This document shows positions 7,601-14,125 of a DNA stretch of 19,410 bases, in pieces. The translations under genes were made by a program, and so were the position numbers. The notes under the pieces are model-generated. The model was given only the letters and a program-made list of their open reading frames with translations. It had not been told where the DNA came from and ran no database searches. Within the stretch, counting starts at the first letter, position 1. The number at the start of each line of letters is the position of its first letter. The stretch comes from an uncultured Bacillota bacterium (GTDB lineage Bacteria > Bacillota > Clostridia > Peptostreptococcales > Anaerovoracaceae): positions 1 to 19,410 of the forward strand of contig CAMNNG010000006.1 in NCBI GenBank assembly GCA_946545145.1, given 5' to 3'.

Positions 7601-8929
7601 ATGAGTAAAAAAAAGGAATTTGCAAGGTATATAAGGATGCTTCTTCCGGCTCTGCTCGTGGCGGTGCTGGTGCTCGATGCGATAGTCGCTTACGAAGAGC
7701 CCGACTTTTCGGCAGGACAGCCCATAGCTGAGACAGCGAAGGCTGCCGCGGCCCCGAAACTCGAGATGAAGCAGCAGAAGAAGAAAGAGACGAAGGAGCC
7801 TGCAGGATCTGCAGGCGCTCTTGCCGCGGCCGATGAGAGCGGAACATACAAAGACGGGACGTATACGGGCAGCGGGACCGGATTTGGCGGACAGATCACC
7901 GTCAAAGTGACGATCAAAGGTGGAAAGATCGCCGGGATAAAGATCGTTTCGGCATCGGGTGAAGATGCATCGTTCCTGGGAAAGGCAAAAGGCGTCCTTT
8001 CAAAGATACTTGCAAAACAGTCGACGAATGTCGATGCTGTTTCGGGTGCTACTTACTCATCGAACGGCATCATCATGGCCGTCAGGAACGCGCTTTCCAA
8101 GGCCCAGAGCGGTTCGGCCGCACCGGCTAAAGAACCTGCCAAACAGGGAAACAAAAACGGAAAAGGACAGAACGGAAAGAAAAAGCAGCCGGCAAAGAAG
8201 CCGGAGGCTGTCAAAACGGGGACCTGGGCCGACGGAACATACAAAGGCACAGGTGAAGGCTTTGGCGGAAAACTCGAAGTCACCGTCGTGATAAAGGATG
8301 GAAAGATACAGTCTGTCACTGTCGGAAAGAACAGTGACGACGAAGAATACCTGGGGAAGGCGAAGAAGGGCCTGATCCCTCAGATCCTGAAGAAGCAGGG
8401 GACGAATGTCGATACCGTATCCGGCGCGACTTACAGTTCGGTCGGGATAATCGAGGCTGTGAACGATGCGCTTGCAAAAGCGGTAAAGAAGAATGAAGAG
8501 AAAAACGGGAAAGGCAGCGGCTCGGACGGCGCGCCTGCCGTGAAACCGGGCGGTCAGAACAGTGACGGAAAAGACGGAACTAAGGCTGAAGATCTGTCCG
8601 GACAGAAAGAAGAGCAGACGAGCATCACGAAGACGGCAATGGTCTACTGTGATGAATATGAGGATTTCGAGGATTACGAGCTGTCGGTGACATTCGTCAT
8701 CGCGGGCGGCAAGGTCATAGATATCAAAGATGCGGTCCAGGGACAGGGTGCAGAAGGTGACAACGACCAGTTCATAAGACTTGCGATCAGAGGCATCAAA
8801 AGCCAGCTCGCAGGAAAGCCCGATATGAGGGGCATCGATACTGTGTCGGGAGCTACATGTTCATCGCTTTCGATCATTTCTGCAGGCCAGGACGCTCTTA
8901 TAGAATACAATAGTTCAGCCGGAAAATAA
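7601..8929 (+). CDS. exported protein with three FMN-binding domains
   Basis: A 442-residue protein with a cytoplasmic MSKKK start, a signal anchor (about 12-31, no lipobox cysteine) and three NqrC/RnfG-like FMN-binding domains joined by lysine/glycine/asparagine-rich linkers. Domain 1 (about 80-168) carries DAVSGATYSS (T151), domain 2 (about 207-295) DTVSGATYSS (T277), domain 3 (about 340-436) DTVSGATCSS (T419). These threonines are the predicted covalent FMN sites for ApbE. Domains 1 and 2 open with DGTYTGSGTGFGG and DGTYKGTGEGFGG; domain 3 has lost that glycine-rich opening and has an acidic stretch YCDEYEDFEDYE. Multi-flavin proteins of this kind (PplA has two such domains) carry electrons across the Gram-positive wall. 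The start is poorly served by a ribosome site: GGGAG at 7585-7589 is rather far and AGAGGA touches the ATG. A later ATG (residue 13) would remove the basic N-terminus. Confidence 0.9.
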   Translation: MSKKKEFARYIRMLLPALLVAVLVLDAIVAYEEPDFSAGQPIAETAKAAAAPKLEMKQQKKKETKEPAGSAGALAAADESGTYKDGTYTGSGTGFGGQITVKVTIKGGKIAGIKIVSASGEDASFLGKAKGVLSKILAKQSTNVDAVSGATYSSNGIIMAVRNALSKAQSGSAAPAKEPAKQGNKNGKGQNGKKKQPAKKPEAVKTGTWADGTYKGTGEGFGGKLEVTVVIKDGKIQSVTVGKNSDDEEYLGKAKKGLIPQILKKQGTNVDTVSGATYSSVGIIEAVNDALAKAVKKNEEKNGKGSGSDGAPAVKPGGQNSDGKDGTKAEDLSGQKEEQTSITKTAMVYCDEYEDFEDYELSVTFVIAGGKVIDIKDAVQGQGAEGDNDQFIRLAIRGIKSQLAGKPDMRGIDTVSGATCSSLSIISAGQDALIEYNSSAGK

Positions 8930-8986
8930 CCGACCGGCTCGGCATAAGGAGCAGGGGTGATGATGCCGGAAAACCAGGCAGGTACC

Positions 8987-9020
8987 ATATGTGCCGGCGG
9001 GCGCGCCGCATTGCGCATAT
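8987..9020 (+). terminator. long hairpin before the secreted-protein gene (terminator-like, no T-run)
   Basis: ATATGTGC (8987-8994) pairs with GCGCATAT (9013-9020, one G-U), and an inner CGGCG/CGCCG stem (8995-8999 with 9004-9008) closes a 4-base loop with a small asymmetric bulge. No T-run follows. It may attenuate read-through or protect the 3' end of the FMN-protein mRNA. Confidence 0.4.
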
Positions 9021-9086
9021 TGGTTAACTATAACTAACTGCAAAATGAAAGCAAAATGGAAGTTAATGAGAGGAGTAGAAACATTT

Positions 9087-10955
9087 ATGCAGAAGAAATC
9101 GATAATGAAAAAGGCCGCTGCGACAGCGATGTCGGTGTGCCTGCTGGCGAGCATGAGCCCGGCAGCTGCGCTTGCTGATGACGGAGCGGGCGCTTCGTTC
9201 AAGACATGGAAGGACCTTTACAGCGGTATGGGAATCACGACCTCGCAGGAGGGCGAAGGATATTACGACACGGTAACGAGCGCGACGAAGATCGGCGCGA
9301 ACGCCCATGTCGGCCATATCCCGAGCGTGGTACAGAAGGAAGCGACGGGAGAGAAGCTCCAGAAGACGGGCCGTGACGGAAGCGTAAGCGAAGTCGACGC
9401 ATACGTTCTGACGGGCGTCAACGTCACAGGCGATGAATCGAAGGACGTAAAACTCCTGTCCGGTACGCATGCCACTTTCGAAGGCAAGCAGCCGAACAAG
9501 ACATACGGAACGGACGAGTTTCTGATCGCTCTCGACTATGACGGTATGGACTATACATGGAGCGACTATCTCGACAAGGTTTACGCTGTCACTGTATCCG
9601 ATGGAAACACAACAGCCGGCGCAGTACCATGGATCGACTGGTACGGAGAAAAGGCGACAGCGGGCCCGCACTACAACAAGGTTGAGGTAGCGCTCAACAG
9701 CGGCACTGTCGTTGCCGACAACAAGGCGACAGTCCACAGATTCGACGACTTCTATGATAACGGACAGCTGAAGTCGGGCAAGTATACAGTCACAGTATAT
9801 GCGGAAGGCTTCAAGCCGCTCGTTGCAGATAATATCTGGGTAGCAGCGAGATCGAACGTAAAGGCGACTTTCGAAGAAGCGACAGCGACAAGCGTCAAGG
9901 TAGCTTACAGTAGTGAACTTCCGGCAGACTTCCAGCCTGTATTCACAGTAGATGAACACGAAGCATCATATGCGGACGGAGTACTTTCCTTCGACGCAGT
10001 AAAACCGGGCAGCCACAACGTGGTCATAGGATGCGGTAACATCGACGCCGAGGGCCACCCCAAATATGATGCGATCACAGGCTCGTTCGTATACGAAGCG
10101 GCAGAGGCAGCCGTATCGTTCAACAGCGATACGAAGATGCTCGAGGCTGTGGGAACAGACATCACAGTGGCTGACTACGTCGCTCAGATCTCCAAAGTCA
10201 ATGTGGCAGGAAAAGACTACGCTGCAGCGGGAAGAGGCAGCGTGAAGGTCATCAACGAAGATGGAAGCATCGACCTTTCGAAGACTGCTGCAGCTGAGGC
10301 AACTGAGGATGTTGAAATAACGGTAACGGCAGCAGGCTATCCGGCTCTGACTTTCACATATCCGGTCAAGGCGGAAGAACCGGCAGATCCGCAGCCGGCA
10401 GATCCGCAGGAAGAAGAGCAGATAGATATCGCGGCAGCTCAGGTAACGGTGCCGGCAGTGACATACACGGGCAAGGCGCTTACTCCGGCGGCTACGGTCA
10501 AACTGAACGGCAAGACCCTTGCAAAGGGAACAGACTTTGATGCTGCTTACTCAAACAACACGAACGCAGGAACGGCTAAGGTAACGATCACAGGCAAGGG
10601 CAGCTATAAAGGCACGAAGACAGCTTCGTTCACGATCAATAAGGCTGCTCAGAAGATGGCGGCAAAGGCTGCAGTGAAGACGGTCAAAGCGAAGAAGCTC
10701 AAGAAGAAAGCTCAGACTGTCAAGAAGGCCATCGTTGTAAAGAACCAGAAGGGCGTTGTTTCGTACAAGGTCGTGAAATTCAAGAATAAGAAGGCGAAGA
10801 AGGCTCTGAAGCTGAACGCTAAGAACGGCAGCATCAAAGTCAAGAAGGGCACGAAGAAGGGCACTTACAGGATGACTGTTGCTGTAACAGCAAAGGGTGA
10901 TTCGAACTACAAGGCGATGACGAAGAAGGTCAACGTTACAGTAAGAGTAAAATAA
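9087..10955 (+). CDS. secreted Tp47-like protein with MBG-type domain and lysine-rich tail
   Basis: A 622-residue exported protein. Signal peptide: basic MQKKSIMKK, hydrophobic core, cleavage expected at ALA/DD (after residue 30). Residues about 35-270 resemble the N-terminal domains of the Treponema pallidum lipoprotein Tp47: YYDTVTSATKIGANAH recalls its MFDAVSRATHGHGAF, and GKYTVTVYAEGFKPLVAD recalls YYRLTLIADGYRDVVAD. I compared these from memory. A beta domain like Tp47 domain C follows (about 275-345), then one resembling DUF1533/Shr-like modules (about 350-428). Next are a PADPQ-PADPQ linker, an MBG-like domain (YTGKALTPA to GSYKGTKTASF, about 450-520) and a very lysine-rich C-terminus. 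No LPXTG, lipobox or catalytic motif is visible; the basic tail may hold it to the wall. Start: AGGAG at 9071-9075, and a signal peptide begins at this ATG; earlier in-frame ATGs (8991, 9066) would add a non-signal extension. No clear promoter was found. Its function is unknown; the neighbourhood suggests flavin or metal chemistry outside the cell. Confidence 0.8.
   Translation: MQKKSIMKKAAATAMSVCLLASMSPAAALADDGAGASFKTWKDLYSGMGITTSQEGEGYYDTVTSATKIGANAHVGHIPSVVQKEATGEKLQKTGRDGSVSEVDAYVLTGVNVTGDESKDVKLLSGTHATFEGKQPNKTYGTDEFLIALDYDGMDYTWSDYLDKVYAVTVSDGNTTAGAVPWIDWYGEKATAGPHYNKVEVALNSGTVVADNKATVHRFDDFYDNGQLKSGKYTVTVYAEGFKPLVADNIWVAARSNVKATFEEATATSVKVAYSSELPADFQPVFTVDEHEASYADGVLSFDAVKPGSHNVVIGCGNIDAEGHPKYDAITGSFVYEAAEAAVSFNSDTKMLEAVGTDITVADYVAQISKVNVAGKDYAAAGRGSVKVINEDGSIDLSKTAAAEATEDVEITVTAAGYPALTFTYPVKAEEPADPQPADPQEEEQIDIAAAQVTVPAVTYTGKALTPAATVKLNGKTLAKGTDFDAAYSNNTNAGTAKVTITGKGSYKGTKTASFTINKAAQKMAAKAAVKTVKAKKLKKKAQTVKKAIVVKNQKGVVSYKVVKFKNKKAKKALKLNAKNGSIKVKKGTKKGTYRMTVAVTAKGDSNYKAMTKKVNVTVRVK
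10380..10409 (+). repeat. two tandem copies of a 15-base repeat
   Basis: CCGGCAGATCCGCAG occurs twice in direct, perfect succession and encodes PADPQ-PADPQ, a proline-rich spacer between the DUF1533-like and MBG-like domains. Such a repeat can change copy number by slippage without breaking the frame. Confidence 0.85.
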
Positions 10956-11017
10956 AGGTCTGAAGCAGCCCAGACGTCAGTCAGGCGAGGTAAAGACACG
11001 ATAAAGACAAACGAAAA

Positions 11018-11041
11018 GGCAGGAGCCGGGAGGCTCCTGCC
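11018..11041. terminator. terminator between the convergent secreted-protein and Gx-transporter genes
   Basis: GGCAGGAGCC, loop GGGA, GGCTCCTGCC: a perfect 10-bp stem. On the minus strand it is followed by TTTTCGTTTG, so it ends the NusG-II/Gx transcript. On the plus strand the tail GTCGTATCT is T-poor, yet the stem may still help to end the secreted-protein transcript. Confidence 0.8.
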
Positions 11042-11092
11042 GTCGTATCTACTGTATTATCCGGGCGCCGTCTTACGCGGGCGGGAAGTGCA

Positions 11093-11623
11093 TCAAACGT
11101 GATCGAGGTGCTGCATCACCTTGTAGCAGACGATGCCGACGATGATCCCGCAGATGATGCCTGAGAAAAGCAGCACCGGGAAATAGACGAACATCGCGAG
11201 GTTCTCGATGATGAGGGTCGCCGTCAGCAGCTGGCCCAGGTTGTGCATGACGCCGCCTGCGACGCTGATGCCTATGACGGAGAACAGGTCCGTCTTTTTG
11301 AGCGCGGCCATGACGCCCAGTGACAGCAGGCCCCCGGCCAGTGAATACAGGATGCCGAAGACGCCCGAGAACAGGAATCCCGATATGAAGATCCTGATCA
11401 GATTTATCGAAAGTGCCGACTTCGCGTCTATCCGGTACAGCGCGATGACGATGACGATGTTCGCGATGCCGAGCTTGACGCCCGGGATGCCGATGTTGAA
11501 CGGCAGGATCGCCTCGACGTACGAGAAGATCAGGGCGAGGCTCGTCAGAAGAGCGATATTCGCGATGCGGCGGCTGCGGGTCATGGCGCCTTTGCCGTTA
11601 TTTTGAGATCGTGTCGAATCCAT
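11093..11623 (-). CDS. Gx transporter / heptaprenyl diphosphate synthase component I-like membrane protein (EetB-like)
   Basis: A 176-residue protein with about five to six membrane segments. Signature stretches of the family are NIGIPGVKLGIANIV, SLAGGLLSLGVMA and GGVMHNLGQL. The old name (heptaprenyl diphosphate synthase component I) is misleading for such proteins; they look like ECF-type substrate-binding membrane proteins. In Listeria-type flavin electron transfer an analogous pair, EetA/EetB, is needed for electron export, and I think this is its counterpart. GGAGG lies five bases before the start, inside the end of the NusG-II gene, and the two reading frames overlap by 26 bases, so translation is coupled. 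An ATG 13 codons further in has a weaker site. Substrate is unknown (flavin, quinone or a precursor). Confidence 0.82.
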   Translation of the reverse strand: MDSTRSQNNGKGAMTRSRRIANIALLTSLALIFSYVEAILPFNIGIPGVKLGIANIVIVIALYRIDAKSALSINLIRIFISGFLFSGVFGILYSLAGGLLSLGVMAALKKTDLFSVIGISVAGGVMHNLGQLLTATLIIENLAMFVYFPVLLFSGIICGIIVGIVCYKVMQHLDHV

Positions 11624-11963
11624 CGCCGCCTCCTTCTATCTCTATCAGGACCTTGTGAGGAAGACAGACGATCGTCCGCCCCGGTTTTGAGATCTTCCCC
11701 TCGTGGACGCAGTCCTGACCGGTGCAGGTCGCAGATTCCATATAGACAGATCCGTCTTTTACTGATACGATATTCCCTGTCCCAAGATCGACGGTGCGGT
11801 CTTCGGAGAGGGGATATGTGCCGTATTCCTTCCCGTCAACGGTTACCTTCGCGGCGCTGCCCATATCCGCCTGAGTCATGACAAGGAAAGCAGAGCCTGC
11901 AAGGCCGCAGACGATGAGGAGAACGATCAGTATGATATCCGCTTTTCTAAGTATTTTGAACAT
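11598..11963 (-). CDS. NusG domain II-containing exported protein (EetA-like)
   Basis: A 121-residue protein with one N-terminal membrane anchor (about 9-29) and an extracytoplasmic NusG domain II-like fold (about 37-110). Conserved features: VTVDGKEYGTYPL, then C80TGQDC85VHEGKI and GRTIVC100LPH103K. The three cysteines and the histidine could bind a metal or form a disulfide; this is not proven for the family. It has nothing to do with transcription despite the domain name. It is always read here with the Gx transporter behind it, overlapping by 26 bases. The start codon has no ribosome binding site (ACTACTCCTAT precedes it) and lies only 12 bases from the divergent apbE start; no better in-frame start exists. 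Confidence 0.82.
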   Translation of the reverse strand: MFKILRKADIILIVLLIVCGLAGSAFLVMTQADMGSAAKVTVDGKEYGTYPLSEDRTVDLGTGNIVSVKDGSVYMESATCTGQDCVHEGKISKPGRTIVCLPHKVLIEIEGGGDGFDTISK

Positions 11964-11975
11964 ATAGGAGTAGTT

Positions 11976-12992
11976 ATGAGTCTTTTTTTTAAACGTATAG
12001 TTAGCCTAGGCTTACTCGCGTTGCTTATTATAACACAAACAGGCTGCGGTGCGAACCCCGAGAGGAAGGTTTCGGACAGCGGATTTTACCTGGACACGGA
12101 GTGCACGATCACGGTCTATGACATGGATGAGAGCGAGGCGGCAGGACTGATCGCCGGGGCATTCGACCTGTGCGCTGACTATGAGAGCAAGCTGAGCAAG
12201 ACGATAGAAGGAAGCGATGTGGACCGCATCAACAATGCCGGGGGAAAGCCCGTCAAAGTAAGCGAAGAGACCCTGGACGTGATCTCTCTGGGCCTCGAGG
12301 CGGGAAAGGAATCGGACGGGGCTTTCGACATCACGGTAGGACGGATCACTGATCTGTGGGACTTCAAGGCCGAAGACCCTAAGGTGCCGGCTGAGAAAGA
12401 TATCCGGGAGGCAGTAAGCACAGTCGGATACGAAAACGTAAAGATCGATGGGGATACGGTCAGCCTCGGCGGCGATGCGAAGATAGACCTCGGCGGGATC
12501 GCGAAGGGATACATCTCGTACAAACTGGCGGAGTATCTCGAAGAGAACGGAGCGGAGCACGCCATCATCAATCTCGGCGGCAACGTCGTCGCGGTGGGAA
12601 CAAAGCCGGATGGCTCTGACTGGAAGGTCGGCATCCAGGATCCGAACGCAGAGAGGCAGACCGTCATTGGTTCGACGCCGGCGAAGGACCAGGCGGTGAT
12701 AACTTCGGGGATATACGAAAGAAAGTTCGAAAAGGACGGGAAGATCTATCACCATATCATCGACCCGGAGACCGGCTATCCGGTAGAAAACGATATAGAA
12801 GGAGTCACGATAAAGTGCGCTTCTGAGGACGCCGGGATGTGCGACGCCTACAGCACTATATGTCTTCTCAAAGGTTCAGCCGAAGGCAAAAGGTTCATAG
12901 AAAGCAAAAAGGGCTTTGAAGCCCTGTTCTACAAAAAAGACGGCACCGTCGTGAAGACGGATGGGATGGACTTTGAGCCGGCTGAGGAGTAA
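11976..12992 (+). CDS. apbE: FAD:protein FMN transferase (flavin transferase, lipoprotein)
   Basis: ApbE splits FAD and attaches FMN to the threonine of (D)xxSGAT motifs of exported flavoproteins, using Mg2+. The 338-residue length is normal. It has a lipoprotein-like signal: KR, hydrophobic core and QTGC with Cys24, though glutamine at -3 is not ideal. Family motifs seen: RINNAGG, DGAFDITVGRITDLWDF, KIDLGGIAKGY, INLGGNVVAVG, H-H-I-I-D263-P-E-T-G, and the Mg-binding end motif D290AYST294. AGGAG at 11966-11970 precedes the ATG by five bases. Four target motifs lie in this window (one in the protein at 6012, three in that at 7601), so its substrates are close by. Its promoter must lie within the divergent NusG-II gene. 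It converges on the acyltransferase gene with only 8 bases between stops. Confidence 0.95.
   Translation: MSLFFKRIVSLGLLALLIITQTGCGANPERKVSDSGFYLDTECTITVYDMDESEAAGLIAGAFDLCADYESKLSKTIEGSDVDRINNAGGKPVKVSEETLDVISLGLEAGKESDGAFDITVGRITDLWDFKAEDPKVPAEKDIREAVSTVGYENVKIDGDTVSLGGDAKIDLGGIAKGYISYKLAEYLEENGAEHAIINLGGNVVAVGTKPDGSDWKVGIQDPNAERQTVIGSTPAKDQAVITSGIYERKFEKDGKIYHHIIDPETGYPVENDIEGVTIKCASEDAGMCDAYSTICLLKGSAEGKRFIESKKGFEALFYKKDGTVVKTDGMDFEPAEE
12027..12055 (-). promoter_or_regulatory. extended -10 promoter of the NusG-II/Gx pair, inside apbE
   Basis: On the minus strand TTCGCA (12050-12055), a 17-base spacer and TATAAT (12027-12032) preceded by TG at the extended -10 position (TGTTATAAT). The predicted leader is about 55 bases. 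The promoter lies in the apbE codons for the signal peptide, so the two divergent transcripts overlap. Confidence 0.6.
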
Positions 12993-13000
12993 GCTTTGCT

Positions 13001-14125
13001 TCAGAGAGTCTCCGGGCGTTGTGATCCGTCAGGAACAACGCTCCGGCGGAGCCTGAGCTTCAGGCTCTCCGGCATCCTGCGGGGCAGCGCCTTGTCAACA
13101 AGGCATGCCAGAGGCAGGAGGGCGAAGTAGAGGATGATCGTCTGGATGAGGTCCCATGGCATAGCTCTGGTGCCGAAGGTCTGAGGCATGTAGTACCACA
13201 TCAGTTTCATCACGGGGACCTGAAAAGCGATATACGGCAGGGTGTTTTTTCCTATGATATCTGCAGGCGCAAGTACCTTGAGCGCCTTTTCAGAATGTGA
13301 CAGCATCATGAGGATGAGGGCCAGAGCGATAGTCGTGGCAAAAGCCGAGATGTAGAAAAGGATCACGGACTTGTACTCGTTGTGGATGATGCTGACGTAG
13401 CGGTTGTACTTGCTTACAAAGAAACCCGCGCATATCAGGACGAGCAGCATGACGCATGCTGCTTTTTTGCGTTCAAAGAGCGCATCCTCGACCTTTTCGA
13501 TATGGTCCGACATGAGCCAGCCCGCCAGCACGAAGAGGACGCAGAACGCTCCGCCTTTCCAGTGCCAGATGCCGCCGGTGCCGTGATCTAGGCCGGCAAG
13601 GCAGGCCGACATGGTCATGGTCAGAGCAAGAATGGTCACCGGGAGGGCCCTTTTGCGGCAGACTCTCATGATGATGTCGAATAATATCACAGAAATGAAG
13701 AGGCACGGGATGAACCAGAGCGTATTGGACGCCATCTTGTATCCCGTATCGCTGTTCGAGAAAAGCGTTCCGAGCAGCAGATCGGTAAAACTCTGGGTGT
13801 TCACTTCGCCGACGATCTCGAGCCACTCACGGAGCGGGGAGACGAGGGCGCTCAGGATGAAATACGGGATCATCAGCCCGAAGAATTTGTTGACTGCGAA
13901 TTCCGCGAAGCTTTCTGACTTGTCAAAGCGGAACGTTATGCCTGTCAGGAAAAAGTAAGCAGGCATATGGAACGAATATATGTAGATGAACTGCGCCGGC
14001 ACCTCTGTGATGTGGCCGAAGATGACCCAGAACATCAGAAAACCGCGCATGATGTCGATCCATACGATGCGTCTGCGTTTTGACTTAGTCTGTAAAGTAG
14101 GTCCTTCTGCTGCAGTGTGTTCCAT
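13001..14125 (-). CDS. acyltransferase-3 family membrane protein
   Basis: A 374-residue integral membrane O-acyltransferase. Typical start of the family after a basic tail: RIVWIDIMRGFLMFWVIFGH, with the histidine of this segment likely catalytic, then YIYSFHMPAYFFLTG, the second conserved block. About ten hydrophobic segments follow. It belongs to the OatA/fucose 4-O-acetylase-like superfamily that acetylates sugars of peptidoglycan, polysaccharides or lipids; substrate cannot be told. It lacks a C-terminal SGNH domain. Its ATG directly follows the mtnA stop (TAAATG), so it depends on mtnA translation. Inverted repeats at its 3' end (13010-13051 and 13049-13067) may help end transcription against apbE. 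Confidence 0.85.
   Translation of the reverse strand: MEHTAAEGPTLQTKSKRRRIVWIDIMRGFLMFWVIFGHITEVPAQFIYIYSFHMPAYFFLTGITFRFDKSESFAEFAVNKFFGLMIPYFILSALVSPLREWLEIVGEVNTQSFTDLLLGTLFSNSDTGYKMASNTLWFIPCLFISVILFDIIMRVCRKRALPVTILALTMTMSACLAGLDHGTGGIWHWKGGAFCVLFVLAGWLMSDHIEKVEDALFERKKAACVMLLVLICAGFFVSKYNRYVSIIHNEYKSVILFYISAFATTIALALILMMLSHSEKALKVLAPADIIGKNTLPYIAFQVPVMKLMWYYMPQTFGTRAMPWDLIQTIILYFALLPLACLVDKALPRRMPESLKLRLRRSVVPDGSQRPETL

Noticed and set aside
7385..7604. A small gene between the iron-sulfur gene and the triple FMN-binding gene
   Set aside because: The open frame runs through the strong terminator at 7433-7460 and the promoter at 7475-7503, and its translation has no recognisable features.
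9087..10955. Sortase-anchored surface protein
   Set aside because: No LPXTG-like motif or C-terminal hydrophobic segment exists; the chain ends in a lysine-rich soluble stretch.
5131..12992. An Rnf or Na+-NQR operon
   Set aside because: FMN-binding domains of RnfG/NqrC type are present, but none of the other subunits (RnfC, RnfD, RnfA/E, NqrF) is encoded here.
13010..13067. Terminator between apbE and the acyltransferase
   Set aside because: The inverted repeats (13010-13051 and a perfect 8-bp stem at 13049-13067) lie within acyltransferase codons and have no T-run on either strand. They may still contribute, but I cannot call a terminator.
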